NCBI GenBank assembly: GCA_002409995.1 | Contig: DHOR01000036.1 | Location: 343 to 15,311 of the forward strand | Source of the DNA: Hungatella sp. UBA5385 | Lineage (GTDB): Bacteria; Bacillota; Clostridia; Lachnospirales; Lachnospiraceae | Direction of reading: 5' to 3' | Length of the DNA stretch: 14,969 bases | Shown: positions 1-7,593 of the stretch, in pieces | Position numbering within the stretch: the stretch's first letter is position 1 | Layout: each line of letters begins with the position of its first letter | Notes under the pieces: generated by a model | Database searches by the model: none | Told to the model about the DNA's origin: nothing | What the model saw: only the letters and a program-made list of their open reading frames with translations | Position numbers and translations under genes: made by a program

Positions 1-1169
1 CCTACATTAAGTGCTACGGAGGAGTGTAGAAATCCTGCCAGTATACCAGCAAGTATACCAAATTCACCTGCAACAGGAGCAAGAGTGGTGGATAAAAGCA
101 AAGCCAGTATTGCACTTGGATCAGCAATATTCCAGGTCTTCACATAGCTTCCCAGAATTACTCCAAGCATAATTGGCAGTATATTGCGGATATGCTTTCC
201 TGTAGCGCTAAAGCCCACTATAGTAAATATGCTGCCTATGGTAGGACCGTTTAAATCACCACCTACTATAAGAACAATCACAGTGGATACAATTCCATTG
301 ACTCCCATATTAAACAGAGTAGGGGCAAATCCCTCGCTTTTCACATAGTCAGCTCCGATTCCATAGGTTTTCAATATATCCTTATACTGTGTCCACACTC
401 TGTCTGATGCTATATATCCAATAATAATCATTCCCACAAAAAGAACCATTAATAGAATGGTAAACAGCTGATTATTCCCTGTAGACCAGATAAGTCTTGA
501 TTCTGTCACAATTCCAAAGGATCTCATCAGAGACACCACTGCAGTGGCTATAATTCCTGCAGCAAACCCTACATTATACAGGGAATAGCCATTATGGGAA
601 TAATGGGTGTGAGTTGACAGAGGCGGCAATACAAAACCAATGAGTAAACCTACCAGAATACCAAGAGGCAGCCTGATCCCCACAGGCAATTGCGCAGCCT
701 GCATTAATTGGGTAATAATAGGCGATAAACTGGTTCCATAAAAGCCAATATAGATATATCTTGTTATTGAAGTTTTGTGATAATAGGAATATAAACAAGT
801 TCCCAGCAGGATAGACCAGATATTAAGAATGTTTTTCCCAAATAAGGAAAAGCCAAACATAAGAAAACAGGAGGTAATGGTGTGCCCACTCATCTCCATT
901 CCCAGAAAATATACGATCCCAATACATAAGAGTGTTAATACGCCTGCATTAACAAAGGCAGCTCCAATACCACCAATGGAAATGTAGTCTGTAATCAAAA
1001 AATCAGGCTCACGGATAATGGTGAGAATTCCTCTCCATATCTCATCAACGGGTTGCAGCACCAATCCGGCGGCAATAAAATAAATCGGCATCAGGGCAAG
1101 AATGCGGAATTTTGTCTTTTGTGACAAAGGACCTTGATTTCTTACTTTTTGTAAAAGTTGTCCTGCCAT
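1..1169 (-). CDS. DUF1576 family multi-pass membrane protein (3' end cut by window edge)
   Basis: Translation from ATG at 1169 stays open for about 389 codons to the window edge, so the C-terminus is missing. The product is very hydrophobic, with roughly ten membrane segments starting near residue 23. Two similar stretches rich in His, Tyr and Asn are visible. One contains H-T-H-Y-S-H-N-G-Y-S-L-Y-N-V-G-F (about residues 200-215). The other, starting H-S-S-V-A-L-N-V-G, is just before the edge. This two-fold pattern and the length fit DUF1576, a Firmicute membrane family of unknown function. The start follows an AGAGGAA ribosome binding site about 4 nt upstream. It is separated from the upstream amidohydrolase by a terminator and probably has its own promoter. 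The family assignment is from memory of conserved motifs, and no substrate can be proposed. Confidence 0.75.
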   Translation of the reverse strand, partial: MAGQLLQKVRNQGPLSQKTKFRILALMPIYFIAAGLVLQPVDEIWRGILTIIREPDFLITDYISIGGIGAAFVNAGVLTLLCIGIVYFLGMEMSGHTITSCFLMFGFSLFGKNILNIWSILLGTCLYSYYHKTSITRYIYIGFYGTSLSPIITQLMQAAQLPVGIRLPLGILVGLLIGFVLPPLSTHTHYSHNGYSLYNVGFAAGIIATAVVSLMRSFGIVTESRLIWSTGNNQLFTILLMVLFVGMIIIGYIASDRVWTQYKDILKTYGIGADYVKSEGFAPTLFNMGVNGIVSTVIVLIVGGDLNGPTIGSIFTIVGFSATGKHIRNILPIMLGVILGSYVKTWNIADPSAILALLLSTTLAPVAGEFGILAGILAGFLHSSVALNV

Positions 1170-1208
1170 GTCGTTCCTCTCAGTCTTATGGATTTTAAAT
1201 ACAGGAAT

Positions 1209-1237
1209 ATTTTATCACAACTAACCCTCAAATAAAA
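1209..1237 (-). promoter_or_regulatory. Possible sigma-A promoter of the DUF1576 gene
   Basis: On the minus strand a TAAAAT -10 box (1209-1214) has a TG dinucleotide just upstream (TGATAAAAT), resembling an extended -10. The hexamer 17 bp upstream (TTTTAT, 1232-1237) is a poor -35. The site lies between a terminator and the gene start, where a promoter is expected. The position is supported, but the exact boxes are uncertain. Confidence 0.35.
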
Positions 1238-1260
1238 GATAAATTTTTACTTTTTGCAAT

Positions 1261-1315
1261 AAAAAAGGACTGGCTGGGCACTGGTTTCAAACATATTGCA
1301 CCAACAATCCTTTTT
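1261..1315 (-). terminator. Intrinsic terminator after the YtcJ-like amidohydrolase
   Basis: In the minus-strand RNA an 11-bp stem AAAAAGGAUUG / CAGUCCUUUUU (one G-U pair) is extended by UUGG/CCAG across a one-base bulge, and it ends in a run of U. It starts about 30 nt after the stop codon at 1345. The A-rich left arm means it could also terminate plus-strand transcription. Confidence 0.75.
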
Positions 1316-1344
1316 CTACCATTGGTAACTGGTAAAATTTTACT

Positions 1345-3003
1345 CTATGGCTGCACAAAAACTACTTTTCCATTTACATAAGTTTCACATACAGCTGCAT
1401 CCTTGATTTCATTTGCTGGACAGCACCTGATATCTCTGTCCAACACTGTAAAATCAGCGGCCATTCCCTGAACCAAAAGACCTTTTTTCTCTTCTTCAGA
1501 GCTTACTCTTGCACCCATTATCGTATAGGTTTTTAATGCCTCCTCAACAGTCAGTGCCTGATCCTCTAAAAATGTTTTACTGCCGTCAAGACAAGTTCTT
1601 GTAACTGCACACTGAATCCCTCTGAGAACATCCGGTATTTCCACAGGGCAGTCAGAACCGTTGGATACAGATAGTCCCATGTCCAGCAATGTTTTAAATT
1701 GATAGGTATGTAAAGCCCGTTCAGCCCCAATTCTGGATTCTACAATATGATTATCATAGTCAAGAAATACAGACTGAATATAAGCGTGAAGTCCCAGCTC
1801 TTTAAAATCATCTAAAAGCTTTGGAGTGGTGATCTGGCAATGAACAATCCCATGGCGGAGCTTCCGCTCAGGATATTCTTCCTGAGCCTTTCGTATGCCG
1901 CTGACCGCCATTTCAATTGCTGCATCTCCTATTGCGTGAACTGCCACCTGCATTCCATGACAATGACCAAAGGAAATAAGCTGATGCAGTTCCTTCTCAT
2001 TATATATAGCAATTCCCCGGTTATCAGGATGTATCTTATCGTCTTCATAAGGCTGGCTTAAATATGCCGTTCTGGCGCCAAGAGAACCATCTGATAATAT
2101 TTTCAGAGGTCCGATACGGAAGAAATCGCTTCCAATTCCTGTGTGATAACCATTTTCCACAAAATTCTTAAGAGTATCCATATTGGACAGCAGACATTGC
2201 TCATAAACCTTTACAGTGATTTTCCCTTCTGCTTCCAGTTCTTGATATGCCTCCAGAACCATTTCATAAGGAACTCCCGAAAATGCTGCCAGATCGTCAC
2301 TTTGAGCAGAGGTAATTCCATAGGAATTCAGTTTTTTCATAGCAGTCAGAAGGCAGGCTTTTATTTCATTTTTATCCGGAGGGGGAATGAAGCTGCTGAT
2401 TAGATCAACACCATATTCCCGAAAAACACCCGTAGGTTCACCATCTTCATTCACATCAAAGCAGCCCCCCTCCGGCTGGGCCACGCCTTTTAAAACACCC
2501 GCTATTTTAAGTGCAGCTGAATTGGCACTTGCAATATGACCACAGGTACGGATTGCTACAACTGGTTGGTTTTTGGATACTTTATCCAAATCATTTCTGT
2601 CAGGAAAACGCTTCTCGTCCTGAAAATAATCATGGTTCCAGCCCCAGCCTACAACCCACGCTTCCGGGCTGAGAGAGTTTGTATTCTTATAATTTTGGAG
2701 TTCTTCTATTACATGCTGCAGAGAATCGGTGGCTTCCGCCAGATTGGCAAGCCTTAACGTACGGCCGTAATTTAATATATGCATATGGGAATCATTGAAG
2801 CCAGGGACTACAAATCTGCCTTTTAGATCATGCCATTCTGCGGTTTCATCTGCCCAATTTTCAAGTTCTGCTTTGCTGCCTGTTTTTACTATTATTCCAT
2901 CTTCTATTGCCATGGCTTCTATAGAATTGTTGCTTGAGGAAACAGAGTCTGCTGCAGATTCCTCTCCTGTATAGAATATTCCATTGTAGAAAATCTCTGA
3001 CAT
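1345..3003 (-). CDS. YtcJ-like amidohydrolase (amidohydrolase_3 family)
   Basis: This is a 552-residue metal-dependent hydrolase of the amidohydrolase superfamily, YtcJ/exoenzyme-regulatory-protein type, usual length for the family. A small N-terminal beta-sandwich (about 1-65) precedes the TIM barrel. Metal-site motifs are visible: H73-M-H75 in the N-D-S-H-M-H segment, K301 in G-P-L-K-I-L-S-D-G-S-L-G, H356 in A-V-H-A-I-G-D, H388 in H-G-I-V-H-C-Q and D451 in N-G-S-D-C-P-V. No signal peptide is seen, so it should be cytoplasmic. Family members hydrolyse amides or related C-N bonds, but substrates are mostly unknown and none can be named here. The ATG at 3003 has an AGGAGG site with 4-5 nt spacing. 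The gene lies 107 nt downstream of pnp. The 38-bp-arm palindrome fills most of that gap, leaving no clear room for a separate promoter, so it may depend on read-through from pnp. Confidence 0.88.
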   Translation of the reverse strand: MSEIFYNGIFYTGEESAADSVSSSNNSIEAMAIEDGIIVKTGSKAELENWADETAEWHDLKGRFVVPGFNDSHMHILNYGRTLRLANLAEATDSLQHVIEELQNYKNTNSLSPEAWVVGWGWNHDYFQDEKRFPDRNDLDKVSKNQPVVAIRTCGHIASANSAALKIAGVLKGVAQPEGGCFDVNEDGEPTGVFREYGVDLISSFIPPPDKNEIKACLLTAMKKLNSYGITSAQSDDLAAFSGVPYEMVLEAYQELEAEGKITVKVYEQCLLSNMDTLKNFVENGYHTGIGSDFFRIGPLKILSDGSLGARTAYLSQPYEDDKIHPDNRGIAIYNEKELHQLISFGHCHGMQVAVHAIGDAAIEMAVSGIRKAQEEYPERKLRHGIVHCQITTPKLLDDFKELGLHAYIQSVFLDYDNHIVESRIGAERALHTYQFKTLLDMGLSVSNGSDCPVEIPDVLRGIQCAVTRTCLDGSKTFLEDQALTVEEALKTYTIMGARVSSEEEKKGLLVQGMAADFTVLDRDIRCCPANEIKDAAVCETYVNGKVVFVQP

Positions 3004-3022
3004 AATGCCTCCTTTTTAAAAA

Positions 3023-3100
3023 TGGGGTTCGAGGATTTCACTGAGGGGTTCGACCCTTTTTGAAAAGGGTCGAACCCCTCAGTGAAATCCTCGAACCCCA
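3023..3100. repeat. 78-bp perfect palindrome (38-bp arms) between pnp and the amidohydrolase
   Basis: The arms 3023-3060 and 3063-3100 are exact reverse complements over 38 bp, separated by only the two bases TG. The 9-mer GGGGTTCGA occurs twice in each arm (3024-3032 and 3045-3053 in the left one). In the minus-strand RNA the hairpin is followed directly by UUUUU and then AAAAAGGAGG, the ribosome binding site of the next gene. It can be read as an intrinsic terminator for rpsO-pnp, although such a long faultless stem is atypical. It could also be an RNase III-type processing site or a member of a dispersed palindromic repeat family. The perfect symmetry is seen directly. The role is inference. 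Confidence 0.9.
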
Positions 3101-3110
3101 AATTCAAATT

Positions 3111-5252
3111 TTATTCCTGAACAGGTTGTTCTTTATTTTCTTTTTTTGCGTTTTCAGCCTTTGGAGCTAAGTCGCCTGGCTTCATACTTAAGTTGATTCT
3201 GCCCATCTTATCTACTTCAATAACCTTAACAGTTACTTCATCGCCGATATTAACCACATCTTCAACCTTTGCTACACGCTTATCGGAAAGCTTGGAAATA
3301 TGAATCATTCCATCTTTATTAGGTGCCAGCTCAACAAATGCGCCGAAGTTCATAATGCGGACTACCTTACCAGTCATTATACTGCCAGCTTCGATATCTG
3401 TAACAATGCTCTTGATGATGTGAAGTGCACGCTCAATCATAGCTCTGTCAGTTCCGCATACAGAAACATTGCCTTCATCGGAAATGTCGATCTTAACGCC
3501 TGTTTCCTCGATGATCTTGTTGATAACTTTGCCCTGTTTTCCTACTACATCGCCAATCTTCTGAGGATCAATGGTGATCTGCTCGATCTTAGGAGCATAT
3601 TTGCCAACGTCCTTACGTGGCTCAGCGATTGCTTTTGCCATAACTTCATCAATGATATAGTATCTGGCATCTCTTGTTCTGTATATAGCTTCTTCAATGA
3701 TAGCTCTTGTTAAACCATGGATTTTAATATCCATCTGGATTGCAGTGATACCCTTATGTGTACCGCCTACCTTAAAGTCCATATCTCCGAAGAAATCTTC
3801 CAGACCCTGAATGTCTGTAAGAACGATATAATCGTCATCTGTATCCCCAGTTACAAGACCACAGGAAATACCTGCTACTGCTGCTTTAATAGGCACACCT
3901 GCTGCCATTAATGCTAAAGAGGAAGAACAGATACTTGCCTGAGATGTGGAACCGTTGGATTCCATTGTCTCAGATACTGTACGGATTGCATATGGGAACT
4001 CCTCTACTGTTGGGAGTACTGGTACTAATGCTTTTTCAGCTAATGCACCATGTCCGATTTCACGGCGTCCCGGTCCTCTGGAAGGTCTTGTTTCACCTAC
4101 TGAGAAGGATGGGAAGTTATAGTGGTGCATGTATCTTTTGCTTGTCTCCAGATCGTCGATGCCGTCTAATCTCTGGCTTTCGGATAATGGAGCTAAAGTA
4201 CAGATATTTAAAATCTGAGTCTGTCCACGAGTGAACATAGCAGAACCATGAACTCTTGGAAGCAGATCTGTTTCAGCTGCAAGGTGACGGATCTGGTCAA
4301 CAGCACGGCCGTCTGGACGCTTATGGTCTTTTAAGATCATTTTGCGGACTGTCTTCTTCTGGTACTGGTAGATGGCTTCGCCTAAAACAGAAAGCCACTC
4401 TTCATTGTCTGCAAATGCTTCTTCTAATTTAGCTGTAATCTGTCTGATGTTTTCTTCTCTTACCTGCTTTTCATCGGTAAATACTGCAACTTCCATCTCT
4501 TCTGGAGTTACGATTTCTTTCATGGCTGTGAATAATTCTTCTGGTACTGCACAGCTTACGTAGGAATGTTTTGGTTTGCCACACTCAGCTACAATGGTGT
4601 CGATGAATTTGATTACTTCCTGGTTTACTTCATGTGCTTTGAAAATAGCTTCGATCATGATATCTTCTGGTACTTCGTTAGCACCTGCCTCGATCATGAT
4701 TACTTTATCTCTGGTGGAAGCTACAGTTAATGCCATGTCAGATGCCAGCTTCTGGAACTGGGTTGGGTTTACTACCAACTCACCTTCTACAAGGCCGATC
4801 ATGGTTGTTGCACATGGTCCATCAAATGGGATGTCGGAAATGCTGGTTGCAATTGCAGAACCTAACATTGCTGTCAGCTCTGGGCTGCAGTCCTGGTCTA
4901 CAGACATAACGATGTTGTCCAAGGTTACGTCATTGCGGTAATCTTTTGGGAAAAGAGGACGCATTGGACGGTCAATAACACGACAGGTAAGGACAGAGTT
5001 CTCTGATGCCTTTCCCTCTCTCTTGTTAAAACCTCCTGGGATTTTTCCTACTGAGTAGAGCTTTTCTTCGTATTCTACACTTAATGGGAAGAAATCTATG
5101 CCTTCTCTTGGCTTGTCTGATGCTGTGGCTGTAGCTAATACTACGGTGTCTCCGTAATGCATTAAGGCTGCGCCGCTTGCTTGCTTGGCTACTCTGTCGA
5201 TGTCTACGGTCAGGGTTCTGCCGGCAAGGTCCATACTAAATGATTTGTACAT
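3111..5252 (-). CDS. pnp: Polyribonucleotide nucleotidyltransferase (PNPase)
   Basis: PNPase degrades RNA 3' to 5' by phosphorolysis as a trimer and takes part in mRNA turnover. The 713 residues are close to the E. coli length (711). Domain order is complete: the first RNase PH domain with G-G-F-N-K-R-E-G-K and R-P-L-F-P (about 10-215), a helical linker, the second RNase PH domain (about 310-550), a KH domain (about 556-622) with G-K-Q-G at 571-574, and an S1 domain (about 623-692). The charged tail is rich in Lys and Glu. The catalytic D486, D492 and K494 in D-F-F-G-D-M-D-F-K carry the same numbers as in E. coli. The ATG at 5252 follows a GGAG site about 9 nt upstream. It lies downstream of rpsO, as in many bacteria, but across an unusually long and structured 434-nt gap. 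Confidence 0.98.
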   Translation of the reverse strand: MYKSFSMDLAGRTLTVDIDRVAKQASGAALMHYGDTVVLATATASDKPREGIDFFPLSVEYEEKLYSVGKIPGGFNKREGKASENSVLTCRVIDRPMRPLFPKDYRNDVTLDNIVMSVDQDCSPELTAMLGSAIATSISDIPFDGPCATTMIGLVEGELVVNPTQFQKLASDMALTVASTRDKVIMIEAGANEVPEDIMIEAIFKAHEVNQEVIKFIDTIVAECGKPKHSYVSCAVPEELFTAMKEIVTPEEMEVAVFTDEKQVREENIRQITAKLEEAFADNEEWLSVLGEAIYQYQKKTVRKMILKDHKRPDGRAVDQIRHLAAETDLLPRVHGSAMFTRGQTQILNICTLAPLSESQRLDGIDDLETSKRYMHHYNFPSFSVGETRPSRGPGRREIGHGALAEKALVPVLPTVEEFPYAIRTVSETMESNGSTSQASICSSSLALMAAGVPIKAAVAGISCGLVTGDTDDDYIVLTDIQGLEDFFGDMDFKVGGTHKGITAIQMDIKIHGLTRAIIEEAIYRTRDARYYIIDEVMAKAIAEPRKDVGKYAPKIEQITIDPQKIGDVVGKQGKVINKIIEETGVKIDISDEGNVSVCGTDRAMIERALHIIKSIVTDIEAGSIMTGKVVRIMNFGAFVELAPNKDGMIHISKLSDKRVAKVEDVVNIGDEVTVKVIEVDKMGRINLSMKPGDLAPKAENAKKENKEQPVQE

Positions 5253-5447
5253 GGTTTGGTCTCCTTTACTTTGGATTTTGATTTACTTTGAATTTCTTTG
5301 ATCTTTTTAATGTTTTATTTTAATGTAGAAGAGGCCGAAACTACTGATCTGCGCGTAAAATATACACTCCTTAAAACACATATAGAGACGGGCTGCCTCG
5401 GCCCGTAGGGCGAGGGGCGCACTTTGTGATGGCTAGGTAGTAACAAG

Positions 5448-5472
5448 CATCATCTGCCGGAGGCAGATGATG
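5448..5472. repeat. Hairpin inside the 300-bp element, 11-bp perfect arms
   Basis: CATCATCTGCC at 5448-5458 and GGCAGATGATG at 5462-5472 are exact reverse complements around a GGA loop. Confidence 0.85.
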
Positions 5473-5473
5473 G

Positions 5474-5514
5474 GCAACCACAAATTCGGAACGGAGTTCC
5501 TCATTCGCGGTTGC
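5474..5514. repeat. Imperfect 19-bp-arm hairpin inside the 300-bp element
   Basis: The arms 5474-5492 and 5496-5514 surround a GGA loop and match at 15 of 19 positions. The outer GCAACC/GGTTGC and inner GGAAC/GTTCC blocks are exact. Two of the four differences become G-U pairs in minus-strand RNA. Confidence 0.75.
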
Positions 5515-5516
5515 TC

Positions 5517-5580
5517 GCCAAATATATGGTTTCTGGTGAAAAAGTGCAAGCACTTTTGCGCCAGAAACCATGTATTTGGC
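5517..5580. repeat. 64-bp near-perfect hairpin inside the 300-bp element
   Basis: The 31-bp arms 5517-5547 and 5550-5580 surround an AA centre and match at 28 of 31 positions. The outer 20 bp differ at a single position (T against G). The inner AAAAGTGC/GCACTTTT is exact. It is the strongest stem within the element. Confidence 0.85.
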
Positions 5581-5649
5581 TCTGCTTTTTACGCGTACAT
5601 CAGCAATCTCGATCAATCTTCTACTGAATAACATTCTTTTCTTAATAGA

Positions 5650-5683
5650 CAGATAGGGTGGAGACGTCTCCACCCTAAATCTG
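5650..5683 (-). terminator. rpsO-distal hairpin (terminator-like or RNA-processing site)
   Basis: Just 3 nt after the rpsO stop codon, an 11-bp stem AGGGTGGAGAC / GTCTCCACCCT with no spacer bases continues into CAGAT/ATCTG past a two-base bulge. In minus-strand RNA it is followed by AUUAAGAAAAG rather than a real U-run, so termination is expected to be weak or partial. The position matches that of the E. coli rpsO terminator between rpsO and pnp. A 3'-end stabilising or processing hairpin is as likely as a terminator. Confidence 0.65.
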
Positions 5684-5686
5684 TTG

Positions 5687-5953
5687 TTATTTTCTGATTC
5701 CTAATTTCTCAATTAACGCACGGTATCCTTCAAGATCAGTCTTTCTTAAGTAGTTAAGAAGTCCTCTTCTCTGTCCAACCATCATCAGAAGTCCTCTTCT
5801 GGAATGGTGATCTTTTACGTTTACTTTCAGATGCTCTGTTAATTCTGTGATTCTCTCAGTTAAAATTGCGATCTGTACTTCTGGTGATCCTGTGTCGCCA
5901 GGCTTTCTGCCGTACTCGGCGATTATTGCTGCTTTCTTTTCCTTTGAAATCAT
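5687..5953 (-). CDS. rpsO: 30S ribosomal protein S15
   Basis: The 88-residue product has the exact usual length of bacterial S15, a primary 16S rRNA-binding protein that nucleates assembly of the small-subunit platform. The family signature is clear: G-D-T-G-S-P-E-V-Q-I-A near residues 20-30, then the H-x-x-D-H-H-S-R-R-G-L-L core (about 40-55) and R-R-G-L-L-N-Y-L. The ATG at 5953 has a strong AAAGGAGG site 8 nt upstream. Its own promoter lies at 6050-6079, giving a leader of about 90 nt. That is long enough for S15 feedback control, but I do not recognise a specific known S15-binding fold. It is followed by pnp on the same strand. Confidence 0.98.
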   Translation of the reverse strand: MISKEKKAAIIAEYGRKPGDTGSPEVQIAILTERITELTEHLKVNVKDHHSRRGLLMMVGQRRGLLNYLRKTDLEGYRALIEKLGIRK

Positions 5954-6049
5954 GATGATTTCCTCCTTTAATTATTCAATCTTACCGGGTACCAAGCATT
6001 GGTTGGAGTTTCCAGAATGCTGGGCAGCGGCGTGTTTTCATACCGATAT

Positions 6050-6079
6050 AATATAACACAGCTTTAAGGGGAATGTCAA
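6050..6079 (-). promoter_or_regulatory. Sigma-A promoter of rpsO
   Basis: On the minus strand a consensus TTGACA -35 (6074-6079) is followed after 18 bp by TATATT (6050-6055), one base from consensus. It begins less than 20 nt after the stop codon of the MerR gene and separates rpsO-pnp from the upstream operon. No terminator is visible between them, so some read-through into rpsO is possible. Confidence 0.8.
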
Positions 6080-6097
6080 ATTGTTTTTCCAGATTCT

Positions 6098-6871
6098 TCA
6101 ACTTCTATCTCCCACTCCCTGACTCTCTGTAATCGGTATCTGTATCATAGTAAGAAAGTTATCTCCATTCTTCTCTACAAACTGATCTATTATATTGAAA
6201 TGAACAGACCAGTTCCCAAGATTTAAATGCCCGTTTTCCTTCCTTATATCCATTACATGCTGCCAGATACTGCTGTAGTTTCCTTTGTGCCATGCACATA
6301 GATATTTTCCGGCTTTGATCTCTGATATTTGATCCATTTTTAAGTGAAACTCTTTTTCTGTTCCAAGATATGCCCCGAATTTTCGCTTAGTATTATGGTA
6401 GAATACAATGGTTGGATTTAAGTAAAAGGATTTGTCTTTATATAGAAGCTCCTCTGTTCCAATAGGCAGATAATAACGTGTCTCAAACTCCCTTATGACC
6501 GTGGTTGAATCTTCCGCATAGAGTAACTGCTCCTGGATGAAATTCATTTTCCGCTTAAGTACATCTTCCATATTCTTTAGATGCTCAATCTCTTTATTAA
6601 TATGAAATACTCGATTCTGCATTTCTGCCATGGAGGTTTCTACATTTCTGCTGTCCATAATCTCAGTAATTAATTTTAAAGAATAACCAACCTGCCTCAT
6701 GTGACATATTGCTGCTAATTTGTAACACTGCTCAAATCTGTATTTCCTGTAATTATTATCATCTCTGTATTCAGGCACAAATAAACCGATCTTATCGTAA
6801 TAACGCAGTGTCTGAACATTTAAATTGAATAATTTGCTCATTTCTCCTATGCTAAACGTCTTAAACTCCAT
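6098..6871 (-). CDS. MerR-family regulator with GyrI-like ligand-binding domain
   Basis: The 257-residue protein has a MerR winged-helix DNA-binding domain at about 5-75 (F-S-I-G-E-M-S-K-L-F, then T-L-R-Y-Y-D-K-I-G-L and Y-R-K-Y). A dimerisation coiled coil follows at about 85-120. The C-terminal half (about 130-250) looks like the GyrI/BmrR effector fold, ending in a beta strand I-Q-I-P-I. MerR activators bind in the over-long spacer of their target promoter and twist it into an active shape. Exactly such a promoter stands at 9110-9140, in front of the operon of which this is the third and last gene. The ATG at 6871 follows AGGTGG with about 4 nt spacing. The effector is unknown; a planar heterocycle would suit both the domain type and the deaminase, but that is inference. 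Confidence 0.9.
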   Translation of the reverse strand: MEFKTFSIGEMSKLFNLNVQTLRYYDKIGLFVPEYRDDNNYRKYRFEQCYKLAAICHMRQVGYSLKLITEIMDSRNVETSMAEMQNRVFHINKEIEHLKNMEDVLKRKMNFIQEQLLYAEDSTTVIREFETRYYLPIGTEELLYKDKSFYLNPTIVFYHNTKRKFGAYLGTEKEFHLKMDQISEIKAGKYLCAWHKGNYSSIWQHVMDIRKENGHLNLGNWSVHFNIIDQFVEKNGDNFLTMIQIPITESQGVGDRS

Positions 6872-6934
6872 ATTCCACCTGTTGTTTCTTCCTTATTCCA
6901 TACAGTTTACCATTTCCACAGCATATCAATTATA

Positions 6935-7573
6935 TCATTCACCAGCTGTTTCAACTACGTTTTTATGCATATGATTAATAACAACCTGCATAATAGGCCC
7001 TGTAATTATAACGGAAACCACAGTTCCGATTCCCCAGGCACCGCCTAAACCTACGCCTACTATAGTGATAATAATATCAACTCCCCAGCGGCATACTGTA
7101 AAAGGAATTCCAAACTTTTTGTTAAGTGCAACCGACATTCCGTCAATTGCTCCGATTCCAAAGTTCACTCCAACATAATAACCAAGTCCAATTGCTGTTA
7201 TTATACCACCCAGAAGAAGAACTATTCCTTTCATCGGCACAGCTATGGAATCCACATAAAACGGCTGAATGATAAACAGACCAAGATCAATAAATATCCC
7301 CATAAAAAACGTCGCTAATATAGTTCCTATACTGATTAATTTCCTGTCCAGGAAGAACAAGACTACGAGAAAAAATATATTAACCGCAATTCCTGCAACA
7401 CCATAGCTTAAATGAAATGCTGCATGGACTCCGTCACCAATGGTAGCTGCAGGAGCGCTTCCCCAGTTCACCAGATACATCATGGCTGTTCCGATTCCTG
7501 TAAAAAATAAGCCAATACATATTTTAAGCGTGTTGCTCAATAAAACCTTCATATCTGCCCTTTTTAAATTCAT
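6935..7573 (-). CDS. YczE/YitT-type integral membrane protein
   Basis: The 212-residue product has about five to six membrane segments and short charged loops. Features typical of the YczE/YyaS/YitT-like family (DUF6198) are the G-x-G-x-A-M-M-Y and W-G-S-A-P-A-A-T-I-G-D-G region near residues 25-50 and the G-V-N-F-G-I-G-A-I-D-G-M segment near 135-147. I chose the ATG at 7573 because AGGTG lies 6 nt upstream. A GTG three codons earlier (7582) is part of that same binding site and has no good site of its own. It lies 36 nt after the deaminase and 63 nt before the MerR gene, so it is cotranscribed. The family's transport role, if any, is not established. Carrying the deaminase substrate or product is a reasonable guess only. 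Confidence 0.82.
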   Translation of the reverse strand: MNLKRADMKVLLSNTLKICIGLFFTGIGTAMMYLVNWGSAPAATIGDGVHAAFHLSYGVAGIAVNIFFLVVLFFLDRKLISIGTILATFFMGIFIDLGLFIIQPFYVDSIAVPMKGIVLLLGGIITAIGLGYYVGVNFGIGAIDGMSVALNKKFGIPFTVCRWGVDIIITIVGVGLGGAWGIGTVVSVIITGPIMQVVINHMHKNVVETAGE

Positions 7574-7593
7574 GCTTTTCACCTGTTTTCTTC

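Larger units (their letters stand above)
5325..5624. repeat. 300-bp MITE-like or structured-RNA element with terminal inverted repeats
   Basis: The 36 bp at 5325-5360 and the 38 bp at 5587-5624 are imperfect inverted repeats. They share GTAGAAGA at the outer ends, CTGAT in the middle and CGCGTAAAA at the inner ends. Between them lie three nested hairpins (5448-5472, 5474-5514, 5517-5580) and a small one, ACGGGC / GCCCGT (5388-5393 with 5401-5406). There is no transposase and no clear target-site duplication. An open frame of about 100 codons (5673-5371, minus) crosses the element. Its first start codon (GTG) lies inside the rpsO hairpin and has no ribosome binding site, so I do not call it a gene. 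The element fills most of the rpsO-pnp gap. A MITE-like repeat and a structured RNA element are both possible. The structure is seen; the class is inferred. Confidence 0.7.

Noticed and set aside
592..798. 68-codon minus-strand open frame near the left end
   Set aside because: It lies entirely within the DUF1576 gene in a different frame. The longer frame has coherent membrane segments and family motifs.
3023..3100. tRNA-like T-arm motifs (GGTTCGA) in the palindrome
   Set aside because: The word resembles a tRNA T-arm, but there is no acceptor stem, anticodon arm or D-arm. The whole region is one perfect hairpin.
2919..3107. 62-codon minus-strand open frame through the long palindrome
   Set aside because: It overlaps the start of the amidohydrolase in another frame and consists mainly of the translated palindrome, which repeats its own sequence in reverse complement.
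3300..4941. Several plus-strand open frames of 60-140 codons opposite pnp
   Set aside because: They are antisense shadows of a highly conserved gene, have no ribosome binding sites and show no recognisable protein features.
5371..5673. About 100-codon open frame on the minus strand across the 300-bp element
   Set aside because: It begins with a GTG inside the rpsO-distal hairpin, has no ribosome binding site, and its codons simply follow the inverted repeats of the element. The composition does not look like a folded protein. It could matter only if an internal ATG (5634) with a weak AAGAAAAG site were used.
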